DNA of 64,000 nt from Planctomycetota bacterium (GTDB lineage Bacteria > Planctomycetota > UBA8742 > UBA2392). A program made the position numbers and the translations under genes. The stretch is taken from positions 372,001 to 436,000 of the forward strand of contig JACKIE010000001.1 in assembly GCA_020638635.1 (NCBI GenBank), read 5' to 3'. The notes below the pieces were generated by a model. The model worked only from the letters and a program-made list of their open reading frames with translations, had not been told where the DNA came from and made no database searches. Positions 50,101 through 58,317 of the stretch are shown here, in pieces (position 1 is the first letter of the stretch; each line of letters opens with the position of its first letter).

Positions 50101-52993
50101 CTGGAGCCGCGAAGTCAGTAAAACCAACCTGATGCGTGTGACCTTCAGCCCGGACGGCTCCCGGCTTGTGGTGTTCGCCGCCAGCGGCGCGCTGACCTTC
50201 GTGGACGTGGCAGACGGCAACATCCTGCGCAGCACCAACCTTTCCGGCAGCGCATTCAACGTGAAATTCAGCCCCGACGGACGTTACGTGATCGTGGCCA
50301 CGAACGAGGGGCCGGTGCACCTGGTGGACCCGGCCACTGCGAACGTGCGTAAAAGCGTGACGCTGGAGAACAAGCAGCTGGTGCTGTCGCTTGCGTTCGA
50401 TCCCAACCGCGAGCGGGTGTGGCTGGTGGACCGCACCATGAAGAACTGGTGCTGGGACTACGACACCAAGCGGCCACCCGAGCTGAAGGGCCAGGTGCGG
50501 CTCGAGCGCTCGCAGCTGCTGTACAGCACCAGCATCAGTCCCGACGGCAAGCTGATGCTGCTGGCGCTGGAAGACGGCAGCATCACCGCCTGGGAGCCGG
50601 AGCCTTTCACCCAGCGGTTCTACATCAAGGTCGGCAACGGCCCCGTGGTGAACTGCGCGTTCGGCGCCACATCGTCGTTCTTCGTGTGCGGCGACGGCGA
50701 CGGCATGCTGAACTACGTGGACGCCCGCACCGGCAACGTCGTGCTGCGCCGTCGCGTCCACCGCGCCGCCGTGGCGGCGACCGCCGTCTCACCCAACGGG
50801 CGCGACATCGTCACCTCAAGCGTGGACGGTGAAATGACGGCCTGGGAAGCGCCGCAGTTCATGCACCCGGAGCGGCACAAGCTGGGGATCAGCTCCGCCT
50901 CCAACGTGGTGATCGCCCCGGACGGCAGACTGGCGGCGGCCGTCACCGACTCGGGCATCGTGCGGCTGTTCGAGGTCGAAAGCTGGAAGATCCTGGCCGA
51001 GACCGACGTGCTGCCCGGCTGGGTCAGCGACATCGCCTTCTCACCCGACGGCGCCACGCTGGCGATCGCGCACGGCGGCGGCGCCGTGCTGCTGTGGGAC
51101 GCGGCCGGCGACAAGACCACCCGCGAAGTCCGCGTCTATGACGACGTGTTCAACGTCGAGTTTGACCCGCGCGGCCGCCTGCTGGTGGGCGGCGTGTACC
51201 GCGGCTTGCAGGTGCGTGATCCGGCAACCGGCGATTTGCTGCTGCAGCACCCCGAGTCACGGGACTACCTGGGCCTGCTGGTGTTCCCGGACGGCAAGCG
51301 CGTGCTGCAGACCGGCGGGTCGGTCGAGCCCCGGATCATTGAGCTGGACACCGGCGAAGTGCTCGCCACCCTGGAACGCGGGGCCTACTTCAACCATGCC
51401 AACGCCGTTTCGCCCGACGGCACCGTGATCGCCATGATGCGGGACCGCGGCCTGATCGGCATCCATGACGCGGAGACCGGCAAGCGCCTGCGCACCCTGA
51501 AGGTAAGGCAGGACTACATCTCGGCAGCGCACTTCTTCCCGGACGGCCGGCGGCTGTTCTACCTGACGGAATCCAGCGGCGCGGCGGTCGTGGACATTTC
51601 CAGCGGGCAGGAGCTGGCGGGCACCTGGTTCGGCAACGGCTACATGTCGCGCGCGGCGCTGGCGCCCGACGGCAGTTACGCCCTGGTGGCGGCCGGCACC
51701 GGCGAAATCGAGTGCTGGCGCCTGGAGCCCGTGTTCAGGCAGCTGCGGGAATTGTCCAAGCTGGACCTGGAAACGCTGGTCGCCATGACGCAGGTGTTTT
51801 CCGGACTGAAACTCGACAACCTCACGCCAATCGCGCTGCCGCGCCAGACCGGCGCGATGAATTGGCTGGCGGAAGACGGGCAGCCGCCGGAGTTCCTGCG
51901 CGGCTCACTGCCCGAGTGGGTGCCGCGGCTGGAGGGCGCAGCCGTGGAGCGCGCCAGGGAGTTCATCCACGCCCGCGCCGCCGGGCGCAACGAGAGACTT
52001 CAGGGCCAGGCGCAGGCCTGGGTGGACGGTTTCGAGGGCTTCCGCTACCGCGAAGAAGTAGACTCCGACCTCACCCTGCGGCGCATCACCCTGCCGCCGC
52101 GCGAGCGCGACGAGCACGGCCGCTACATTGGCGAGCCGCAGGGCAAGGTCGATTTCGTCCGCTGGCTGCAGGCGCGCCGCGAAGAAGCCGCCCGCAGCCG
52201 TGCCGCGCTGGTGGAGCAATGCGCCCGGCGCGGCGCAGAGGCTGAGGCCGCCGGGATCTGGCGCTTGGCGGCAACCTGGTACAACAACGCGCTGAGCCTG
52301 GAGCCTGGCCGTCCGGAACGGTTGATCCCCTACGCGCGGGCCTGCCTGCGCCAGGGCACGACCTGGAACTCGATCTGGCTGCTGTCGGAAAACGCGGAAA
52401 AGGGCACGCCGCAACAGCGCATCGAGATGCAGTTGCTATGGGCGCGCAGCATGGCCTGGGGCTGGGAGTACCAGGAGATGCTGAACCGCTTCGACGCCGT
52501 GCGAGAAGCGGGCTACAGCTCCGACGACTGGCACCTGTACCGCGCCGAGGCGCTGGAGACTTTCGGCGCCTTTGAATTGGCCGTCAACGAGACAACCGTG
52601 GCGATGCTCAAGGTGACCGATCCCGCCGTGCGCGCCGGCCTTGAGGCGGTGCGCGGCCGCTGCCTCGCGTGGCTCGAGCTGCAGAAGAAGCACCCGGACC
52701 TGCCGCTTTTGGTCGTAAGCGAGGTGCGCGAAGGGTCAAGCGCTGCCCAGGCCGGCCTGCAGGCCGGCGACATGATCATGGGTTTCGTCCTGGAAGAAAA
52801 CGCCGAATTCGGCGGCTACTACACCGAGGTGGAAAGCCTGCTTTCCGCCTGGGAACGTTTCTTGAACCTGGCCGCGCCCGACCGCAAAGCCGCCGTGCTG
52901 AAGGTGCGCCGCGAAGGTACCGAGATCGACATCGTGTATCCGCGCGTCCCCCTCGACGCTGGCTTGTTCGGCCTGCGGCCCAGGCCCGAGTAA
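47147..52993 (+). CDS. Ser/Thr protein kinase with transmembrane segment, beta-propeller and PDZ end
   Basis: A 1948-residue protein from ATG 47147. Residues 1-120 are helical. The kinase domain (about 127-450) has ARGGMGRILVAVDK with AVALKELL-like lysine (VALKEL), HRDIKPANIMLGD (about 278), the DFG variant DWGLAR and GTPAYMPPEQAAG (about 331). One membrane helix lies at about 459-480 (AVTVLALLVLVAGGVYAYG), followed by an Ala/Glu/Arg coiled coil to about 585. Residues about 628-1520 are a long WD-type repeat array (for example FSPDGATLAIAHGGG, FSPDGRYVIVATNEG) that should fold as one or more beta-propellers outside. Helical TPR-like sequence follows, then a PDZ domain at about 1851-1940. A propeller/PDZ sensor coupled to an inner kinase is the likely design. 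FHA proteins downstream may read its phosphothreonine output. Confidence 0.9.
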   Translation: MAQDKKALLAVILAVKRGFVSPEEGMNLLEQAEADEEAAATVYDQVPHSQVEELRRDATVLAQDPEEAEKLLAEAGVPPEVQQTLLNLSTGKPAEKEEIEATLLSLSPKHATTIIERPKLKTASAERYKVLREHARGGMGRILVAVDKVVGREVALKELLPFKGSSGSGSPIPGSGQGTPASNTTAAAARFLREATVTGQLEHPNIVPVYEIGQRDDASLYYTMKYVKGRTLASRLRAIRTDVDLSPEQKQAERMKLLDAFVDICNAIAFAHSRGVIHRDIKPANIMLGDFGEALVLDWGLARVRGGDNTAVAAKIDHEAAPDLTLEGEVMGTPAYMPPEQAAGKLDQVDERSDIYSLGAVLYEIVTGEAPYQGKTAKQVLSSVLSEEPRRILDVTPDAPPELSALVMRALQRNSDDRFQSARDLADEVQAFRDGRMVSTYRYSAIELLTRFVAKNRAAVAVTVLALLVLVAGGVYAYGNVKRERDAALSAEAEAQVQRGIAESQAHEAERQAREAEKQKGIARERADDAEQQKRVAVQKATEAERERKRADDKAAEAAAKAEEARVSQERATRALEQARRNLAQAHLGYAQLAVERNQPGEHLLHLAAAHSADPAVVDSDRLVSALAETPFPIWSTRSYVDLPAGAAVFSPDRRLCAAPLHRPPRVLDEFTASADNTALPDIGIWDVATGTLLRRISTEIYQERRLLFSGDGTRLVSLESAGTLRIWDIASGNELASRSAHSWTSPLLLAAAPDGDTFLTAGQDGNLREWHIADGSAGRMREMKDEQFSALAVAPDGKRVACGGTDKVLVWNLDGDEPPRELALTGYVNGLCFAPDGLLVSTSDGELGLWDLAGGERLRGFTTGSWTAPAIELAPDATRLVVGLFDDGCKVFDYASGNVQWQRGRVEGRVQAASFNPSGDALLLALKGEGFDLVDANGNSLVARAPEHLLGSVAVEFSPDGSLCASADYGGRLLLRRVADGTTIWSREVSKTNLMRVTFSPDGSRLVVFAASGALTFVDVADGNILRSTNLSGSAFNVKFSPDGRYVIVATNEGPVHLVDPATANVRKSVTLENKQLVLSLAFDPNRERVWLVDRTMKNWCWDYDTKRPPELKGQVRLERSQLLYSTSISPDGKLMLLALEDGSITAWEPEPFTQRFYIKVGNGPVVNCAFGATSSFFVCGDGDGMLNYVDARTGNVVLRRRVHRAAVAATAVSPNGRDIVTSSVDGEMTAWEAPQFMHPERHKLGISSASNVVIAPDGRLAAAVTDSGIVRLFEVESWKILAETDVLPGWVSDIAFSPDGATLAIAHGGGAVLLWDAAGDKTTREVRVYDDVFNVEFDPRGRLLVGGVYRGLQVRDPATGDLLLQHPESRDYLGLLVFPDGKRVLQTGGSVEPRIIELDTGEVLATLERGAYFNHANAVSPDGTVIAMMRDRGLIGIHDAETGKRLRTLKVRQDYISAAHFFPDGRRLFYLTESSGAAVVDISSGQELAGTWFGNGYMSRAALAPDGSYALVAAGTGEIECWRLEPVFRQLRELSKLDLETLVAMTQVFSGLKLDNLTPIALPRQTGAMNWLAEDGQPPEFLRGSLPEWVPRLEGAAVERAREFIHARAAGRNERLQGQAQAWVDGFEGFRYREEVDSDLTLRRITLPPRERDEHGRYIGEPQGKVDFVRWLQARREEAARSRAALVEQCARRGAEAEAAGIWRLAATWYNNALSLEPGRPERLIPYARACLRQGTTWNSIWLLSENAEKGTPQQRIEMQLLWARSMAWGWEYQEMLNRFDAVREAGYSSDDWHLYRAEALETFGAFELAVNETTVAMLKVTDPAVRAGLEAVRGRCLAWLELQKKHPDLPLLVVSEVREGSSAAQAGLQAGDMIMGFVLEENAEFGGYYTEVESLLSAWERFLNLAAPDRKAAVLKVRREGTEIDIVYPRVPLDAGLFGLRPRPE

Positions 52994-53082
52994 CCGGCTT
53001 TTTCGGGGCCGCGGGGAACCGCCAAGTGTAAGCTGAGCCCGCGCACGCCCACGCATCTGGAAGTGGAATACCCGGAGGAGCC

Positions 53083-54075
53083 ATGAAGAATCTGTTGTTG
53101 ATCGGCCTGCTGTGTCTGCTGCCGGCCGCGCTTGACGCCCAGCGCATCGAGGGCAAGGACGCGCCTGATTTCAGCATGGGCGGCTTGGTCAACCGCGACG
53201 GCCCCGTGGACAAGGCCGACATGGCCGGCGACGTGATCGTGATCAAGGTGTGGGGCATCACCTGAGGGCCCTGCCTGCGGCAGTTGCCGCACTTCCAGGA
53301 AGTCTTCGACAAGTACCAGGGCAAGGGTGTGCACTTCTTCGCCGTGGAGGGCGACGGCCTGAGCATGCGCGAGAACCAGGCGTTTGCCGGCGAGTGGGGC
53401 TACAGCTTCCCCATCGTCACCCTGGCCGACAGCAAGCTGTCCGGATACGACATGGTCACCATGCCCGCCATGTACGTGATCAACTCGTTTGGTCGCGTGT
53501 TGTACCAGGGCGACGCCGACTACGAGAAGTACATCGACTCAGCCCTCAAGGACGTTAGGTACCCCTACCTGGGACAACAGAAGGTCGTTTCCGAGTGTGA
53601 AAAGGCCGCTGAGGCTTTCGGCAAGGGCGACTACACCAAGGCCAGACAGCTGGCCAACGAGCTGCTGGGCGCCGAGCCCGCGGAGAACATCGCCGCGGAC
53701 GCGAAATTCATCGCCGACCGCTGTGAAGCGCTGGCCAAGCTGTGGCGCACCGAGGCCGACACCGCCAAGGAAGCCGGCCGTTACGAAGAGGCAATCGCCG
53801 CGCTCAACAACCTGGCCGCGCACTTCAAGGGCGAAGAAACCGGCGACAAAGCCGCCGCCGAAGCCAAGGAGTTGGCCAAAGATCCGAAGGCTAAAGCGGA
53901 GTTGAAGGCGCGCAAGGACCTCGCCAAGACGCTGGCCGCCAACAAGAAGCTGAAAACCAAAGAAGACAAGCTGTCGGCGCTCTACAAGTTCTTCGAGAAG
54001 AACGAGGGCACCGCGGCCGCCGACGACGCCAAAGCCATGGCCGAGGCGATCAAGGCATCCAGCAAGTACAAGTAA
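53083..54075 (+). CDS. TlpA-like thioredoxin-fold selenoprotein (UGA at 53263 read as Sec)
   Basis: Read through UGA 53263-53265, the frame is 330 residues with Sec at 61. The signal peptide is MKNLLLIGLLCLLPAALDAQ. The redoxin fold shows DAPDFSMGGL, strand IVIKVWGIT, then U-GPC-LRQLPHF, where family members have C-x-x-C. The cis-Pro segment TMPAMYVINSFGRVLYQGD is intact further on. A helical, Ala/Lys-rich tail of about 150 residues follows (about 180-330). Both halves share one frame (53284 is 67 codons after 53083) and codon use. A hairpin at 53276-53291 lies 16 bases from the UGA to its loop. SD GGAGGA precedes the ATG. Read as two pieces it would be a 60-residue peptide plus an ATG-less fragment, which is much less likely. 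It sits 13 bases before an FGE-thioredoxin fusion. Confidence 0.82.
53276..53291 (+). promoter_or_regulatory. putative bacterial SECIS hairpin
   Basis: Stem of 6 bp (TGCGGC 53276-53281 with GCCGCA 53286-53291) closing AGTT. The loop begins 16 bases after the UGA, the low end of the spacing I recall for bacterial SECIS elements (16-37), and has G within its first two bases, also part of that consensus. Confidence 0.6.
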
Positions 54076-54088
54076 CCCGGAGGCTCCC

Positions 54089-55585
54089 ATGCGCCTGCTG
54101 ACACGGCTGACCACCTCGGCAGCGCTGCTGCCCCTGCTGGTAAACGGCGCCACCAGCCAGGACCAGGCGCCCAAGCCCGCGGTGTACGAAACCCCGGCCG
54201 GCCAGTTCACCGACCTGGGCTTGAATGACCGCGGTTATCGAGAGCTGCGACGCGAACGGGACGGTGCCGTTGTGGTGGTGGTGCCAGCGGGCTGGTTCAG
54301 CAAGCAAAGTTACATCGGTGACCCCGGCATTGAGGCCGACAGTGTTTCGCTGCACACCGAAGCCTTCCTGATCGATAAGTACGAAGTTACCAATGCGCAG
54401 GTCGCGAAGTATCTCGGTACGCTGAAAGACCTCAAGTTCAAGGAGAGCGGCTTGTGGGACGGCGACACGCCGCTGGCCCGAGACCACGATTGGGGTCTGA
54501 AAATCGCGGACGGAAAGGTCTCCGTGCAAGCCGGCTACGAGAAACACCCCAGCGTCGCCACTACCGGAAAGCTCGCGCTCCGTTACGCCCGCTGGATCGG
54601 CGGCGACCTTCCTTATGGGTACGAGTGGGAGAAGGCGGCCGCCGGCCCCTCCGGCCTGCTGTTTCCCTGGGGCGACGCGCCCTCCGACAGCACCCGCGCC
54701 AACAGCTTCCTGCACGGGCCGAAGCACACCATGCCGGTGGGCAGCTACCCGGCCGGCGCATCACCCTACGGCGTGCACGACATGGCGGGCAACGTGTACG
54801 ACCGCTGCTACTGGTTTGAGACGCCCCAGGACATCAAGCCGGACGCGGTGCCTCGCATGATCCGGGGCGGCAGCTGGGTTTCGCCGCACTGGGCCAACCT
54901 GCGCTGCGTGGACCGATGCTCGCAGCCCATGGACGCGGCGGATGGTTCAGTCGGTTTCCGCTGCCTGATCCGCGACCCGGCGGTGCTGAAAGCTGTGGGC
55001 GAAGGCGCCAAGCCGCTGCTGCGCATCCACGACGACGTGGACGCGGCGTTCAAGGAAGCCGCCGCGCGCAATGTTCCGATCTTTCTCTTCCTGGCCTACG
55101 AGACCTGCGGCCAGTGTGATCGCAGCCGTGCGCAGGTGTTCACCGACAGGCGTTTCATTGAATACGTCAACGAACACGCTGTCTTGCTTGCAGGGCAGGA
55201 CCCGGGCGACGGAAGGTCCGATCCCGTTGAACCAGCGCAGGGGCCAAGCGTGCTGTATCCTGGATGTCGCGCGGAGAACCTGCAGGAGACGTTTGACTAC
55301 TTTTGTCGCGCCGTGAACGTCAAGGTAGTACCCACGCAGATCAGCGACTTCCGCATGAGCCCGGGCCTGTTCGTGCTGAACCCACACCTGGAGCTGCATC
55401 AGGAGCCTGACGACATGCTGCTGGTTGGGGAAAGCAGCCTCCGTAAGAGCGGCGACGATCCCCAGGGATGGATCGACCAGGTGGAGAAGGCGCAGAAGCT
55501 GCTCGGATCCGGCCAGTCGTTCTCTGACTTCCGGGCGGGCAAGCCGGCGACCGCGACGATCTGGCGCCACACGGACGAAGAGTAG
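54089..55585 (+). CDS. FGE-sulfatase-domain / thioredoxin-like fusion, exported
   Basis: A 498-residue protein. The signal peptide is about 1-23. Residues about 30-300 are a formylglycine-generating-enzyme-like domain: DKYEVTNAQVAKYL, GYEWEKAAAGPSGLLFPWGD (parts: YEWEKAA and PWGD), MAGNVYDRCYW and MIRGGSWVSPHW to GFRCL. The catalytic cysteine pair of true FGEs is not in place (the equivalent reads GGSWVSPHWANL), so formylglycine formation is unlikely. A thioredoxin-like domain follows (FLFLAYETCGQCDRSRAQVF), with CGQC at about 340-343. The combination suggests a thiol-dependent role in the periplasm. It starts 13 bases after the seleno-thioredoxin and is probably co-expressed with it. Confidence 0.85.
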   Translation: MRLLTRLTTSAALLPLLVNGATSQDQAPKPAVYETPAGQFTDLGLNDRGYRELRRERDGAVVVVVPAGWFSKQSYIGDPGIEADSVSLHTEAFLIDKYEVTNAQVAKYLGTLKDLKFKESGLWDGDTPLARDHDWGLKIADGKVSVQAGYEKHPSVATTGKLALRYARWIGGDLPYGYEWEKAAAGPSGLLFPWGDAPSDSTRANSFLHGPKHTMPVGSYPAGASPYGVHDMAGNVYDRCYWFETPQDIKPDAVPRMIRGGSWVSPHWANLRCVDRCSQPMDAADGSVGFRCLIRDPAVLKAVGEGAKPLLRIHDDVDAAFKEAAARNVPIFLFLAYETCGQCDRSRAQVFTDRRFIEYVNEHAVLLAGQDPGDGRSDPVEPAQGPSVLYPGCRAENLQETFDYFCRAVNVKVVPTQISDFRMSPGLFVLNPHLELHQEPDDMLLVGESSLRKSGDDPQGWIDQVEKAQKLLGSGQSFSDFRAGKPATATIWRHTDEE

Positions 55586-55662
55586 CAGGCCCCGCGGCCA
55601 GTTGACGCTGCGCACCCTCAAGCCACTATGGTGGGGTCGTCCGCCCAGGGAGCCGCCGCAGC

Positions 55663-56775
55663 ATGCCCATCCGCATCCAGGTACGCGTTCCCCGCGGCAG
55701 CACCATCGACGTCTCGGATCACACCTTCACGCGTGGTGTGATCACCGTCGGTCGCTCTCCGGAGTGCGACCTGGTCCTGCCTGGCGACGAGGTCAGGGTC
55801 TCCCGCCAGCATGTGCGAATCGAGCGCCGCGAGGGCGGTTATCTGCTCGTGGACCTCGGCAGTCGCAACGGAACCCTGCTGAACGATGTGCAGATCCCGC
55901 CCAACAGTACCCACCCACTGAACGAAACCGACGTCGTAAAGATGGGTACCGTGGAGATGGTGGTCGAGGCCGTGATGCTCGACGAGCGTGACACCGACAA
56001 GCGCGAGGCAATCCGCAAGTCAGGCCACACCGAAGGTAGGCGCCCGACAGACGTGGTGCAGAGCGATCCGCGGGAGGCGGCTGCCCTGCGCGCCCTGCAG
56101 TCGGTCTCGAAACACTTCCTTGGGAACGACGAGTTCCAGGGCCCGGAGCAGGTTACGCTGTTCGGCGAGTTGATCCGCATCAGCCTGGACGTGCTTCTGG
56201 AGGGTCTGTTCCAGACTCTGTCCGCGCGGAAGGAATTCGAAGGCGAGTTCGATGCCAACGTGACCATGGCGTTCCAGCGCGAGGCCAACCCCATCAAGAT
56301 GATGCAGGAACTGGAGCGTTTCAAACGCTTTCCCCTCGACTGGAAGACGCCCTCGGACGCCATGGCCGTCAAGGATTCGCTGGAGCGCGCCATCAAGGAC
56401 GTAGGCCAGCACCAGATGGGACTGCTGGCCGGCATGCAGCAGGTGCTGGAGGCCATCATCAAGAGGCTCGACCCCATCGAGATCGAGAAAACAGCCGTCA
56501 GCAAAGCCAGCCTGTTCGCGCGCATGAGCAAGTCACGCCTGGCCTGGCAGGAGTACCTGAACACCTACAGCGAGTTTCTGGCTGAGAGCAGCAAATTGTT
56601 CAACGAAATGATCTACCCGAACCTCCAGAAGGGCTACCTTCTGAGCCACAAGGAAAAGACCCGCATCATGCAGTCCGCCCAGGACCTGCAGCGCAAAGCC
56701 GCCGAAGCCGCCAAGGTCGCGGCTGACGCGGCTGCCGGCATCGTATCCGAGGCCGACGATACCGACAGCGCTTGA
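55663..56775 (+). CDS. tagH: FHA-domain protein, T6SS TagH/ImpI-like
   Basis: A 370-residue protein. Residues 1-100 form a canonical FHA domain: VITVGRSPECDLVLPGDEVR (GRS), VSRQHVRI and GSRNGTLLND carry the phosphothreonine-binding residues. The C-terminal about 220 residues match the T6SS FHA-associated domain: LLEGLFQTLSARKEFEGEF, HQMGLLAGMQQVLEAI and LFNEMIYPNLQKGYLLSHK. In P. aeruginosa the homologous Fha1 is phosphorylated by PpkA and activates secretion. Here a kinase gene lies about 2.7 kb upstream in the same direction. It is the first gene of the continuous T6SS run. A TATGGT hexamer occurs near 55627 but is not a confident promoter. Confidence 0.9.
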   Translation: MPIRIQVRVPRGSTIDVSDHTFTRGVITVGRSPECDLVLPGDEVRVSRQHVRIERREGGYLLVDLGSRNGTLLNDVQIPPNSTHPLNETDVVKMGTVEMVVEAVMLDERDTDKREAIRKSGHTEGRRPTDVVQSDPREAAALRALQSVSKHFLGNDEFQGPEQVTLFGELIRISLDVLLEGLFQTLSARKEFEGEFDANVTMAFQREANPIKMMQELERFKRFPLDWKTPSDAMAVKDSLERAIKDVGQHQMGLLAGMQQVLEAIIKRLDPIEIEKTAVSKASLFARMSKSRLAWQEYLNTYSEFLAESSKLFNEMIYPNLQKGYLLSHKEKTRIMQSAQDLQRKAAEAAKVAADAAAGIVSEADDTDSA

Positions 56776-56828
56776 CGAGCCCACTCTGCCGCCCAATACT
56801 GCCTGCCCTGAATCTCGCGGCGGGCGGA

Positions 56829-57800
56829 ATGGCACTCAAGGTAGTGGTCAGCAAGGCAGGATCCACTCAGCCGGTCTCTGAGCACATTTTCGGCAAAGAG
56901 GCCCGCGCGCGTGGTATCACCGTGGGCGCCGACCCCGACAACGACATCCTGATTGAAGGAGTATCCGCCAAGGCCGGTCGCATTGAGCGCCAGGCCGGCG
57001 GCTACTTTTATGTGGACCTGGGCGGCGGTGTAGGCTACACGGCCGACGGTCAATTGAAGGAAACCGGCACTAGTTTCCAAGTGACCGAAGGCACACGGAT
57101 CGGCGTGGGGGGCTTCACGCTGGCCTTCCTGCGCGGGGAGACACCGCGGCGAGAGCCGGTGGCAGAGGCGGCTCCAGGCGGGCCCGAGGCGACTGACTTG
57201 CAGTCGGCGGCCTACAAGCTGGTTTCCGAAGTCTCACGTTACTTTCTGGGCGAGGGGAACTTCCGGACCATCGGCGAAGTGGAACGCTTCGGCGCCCTGA
57301 TGAAGCTCACTCTGGAATTGGCCATGGAGTGGATGGGGCGCTCACTGAAGGGACGAGAGGAGTTTAAAGACCAGTTCTCGGCTCCGCTGACGCAGATTTT
57401 CGCGCGCAGCCTGAACCCGGTAAAGAAAGGCCAGGACATTACGCAGATTGCCAACTTCCTGCTGGACTGGCGCGAAGAGCGCGATCTGGAAGAGATCAAG
57501 GGCTCGCTGCAGCACACGTTCCAGGACATGGCCCGGCACCAGATGGGCCTGCTGGCCGGCGTTCAGCAGTTCGTCAGCGACCTGCAACAGAAGCTTGACC
57601 CGGCGCAGATAGAAAGAGACGCAGGCGGTGGAATTTTCGGCGGCGCCAAGAAGGCCTGGGAGCGCTACGCAGAGCTGTACGGAGAGACATTCGCCGAGAG
57701 CAGCAAACTCTTTAACGAGTTGATCTATCCAAGCATACGCAAGGGCTATATTTTCTCGCACGAAGACATTCAAAGTGATGAAAAGCCGGGCAACGGCTGA
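56829..57800 (+). CDS. second TagH-like protein with a degenerate FHA domain
   Basis: A 323-residue paralog of the previous gene. The C-terminal domain is clearly related: LVSEVSRYFLGEGNFRTIGE, FKDQFSAPLTQIFARSLNP, HQMGLLAGVQQFVSDL and LFNELIYPSIRKGYIFSHED. The N-terminal FHA-like part has lost the key residues: TVGADPDND in place of GRS, SAKAGRIE in place of SRQH, and GGGVGYTADG in place of GSRNGT. It is unlikely to bind phosphothreonine. It may form a heteromer with the intact one. The ATG at 56829 is preferred to a TTG at 56772 that overlaps the previous stop, because the beta-strand MALKVVVSK begins there. Confidence 0.85.
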   Translation: MALKVVVSKAGSTQPVSEHIFGKEARARGITVGADPDNDILIEGVSAKAGRIERQAGGYFYVDLGGGVGYTADGQLKETGTSFQVTEGTRIGVGGFTLAFLRGETPRREPVAEAAPGGPEATDLQSAAYKLVSEVSRYFLGEGNFRTIGEVERFGALMKLTLELAMEWMGRSLKGREEFKDQFSAPLTQIFARSLNPVKKGQDITQIANFLLDWREERDLEEIKGSLQHTFQDMARHQMGLLAGVQQFVSDLQQKLDPAQIERDAGGGIFGGAKKAWERYAELYGETFAESSKLFNELIYPSIRKGYIFSHEDIQSDEKPGNG

Positions 57801-57820
57801 ATTCCCCGGGGGGATGAGAC

Positions 57821-58297
57821 ATGCGCTGCACGTGGACGCTGGGAATGACACTGGGGCTGGTGCTGCTGGCCGGCTGCACCTCGACGACCCTGACGCTCGA
57901 CCTGGTGGCTATCAAGCCAGTCAACGAAGTGAAACTCGAGTCCGGCGCCATCGGCGAAAGCCGCGTTGTTGACGTCCGCATATTCCAGCTAAAGGACGAC
58001 GCCAAGTTCAAGGCGGCTACGGTGGATGCCATCTGGACCAACGCCGAGGAGACCCTGGGAGACTCGCTGATCAACGTCAAGCTGGGGGAGTCCATCTTCC
58101 CCGAAGACGCGGACGGCAAGGCTGTCGGCAAGGAAATCATCCTCGATCCGCTGGACACCGGTACCCGTTTCATCGGGATTCTCGCACTGTTCAGCGACAG
58201 CGACGAAGGCGAACGCAAGGTGGTGGTGCCTGTAGACCAGGCCGATGACGTCCTCTTCGAACTAACAGGCTACCACATCAACATCAAGAACCAGTAA
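57821..58297 (+). CDS. tssJ: T6SS outer-membrane lipoprotein TssJ
   Basis: A 158-residue lipoprotein. The signal sequence ends in the lipobox LLAGC with Cys19 (MRCTWTLGMTLGLVLLAGC). The mature domain is a beta-sandwich with VVDVRIFQLKDDAKFKAAT and the TssJ-type insertion (TLGDSLINVKLGESIFPED), then LDTGTRFIGILALFSDSD. It anchors TssM to the outer membrane. GGGGGATGAG precedes the ATG. It is followed 20 bases later by tssK. Confidence 0.87.
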   Translation: MRCTWTLGMTLGLVLLAGCTSTTLTLDLVAIKPVNEVKLESGAIGESRVVDVRIFQLKDDAKFKAATVDAIWTNAEETLGDSLINVKLGESIFPEDADGKAVGKEIILDPLDTGTRFIGILALFSDSDEGERKVVVPVDQADDVLFELTGYHINIKNQ

Positions 58298-58317
58298 CAG
58301 CGGCCCGGGGGAAGAGC

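Noticed and set aside
53083..54075. Frameshift or nonsense pseudogene instead of a selenoprotein
   Set aside because: The frame is continuous on both sides of the UGA, no other lesion is present, all later fold motifs are intact, and the UGA hits exactly a redox-Cys position with a suitable hairpin behind it. It remains the main alternative.
54089..55585. True formylglycine-generating enzyme
   Set aside because: The segment that should hold the catalytic cysteines reads GGSWVSPHWANL, and no sulfatase is adjacent.
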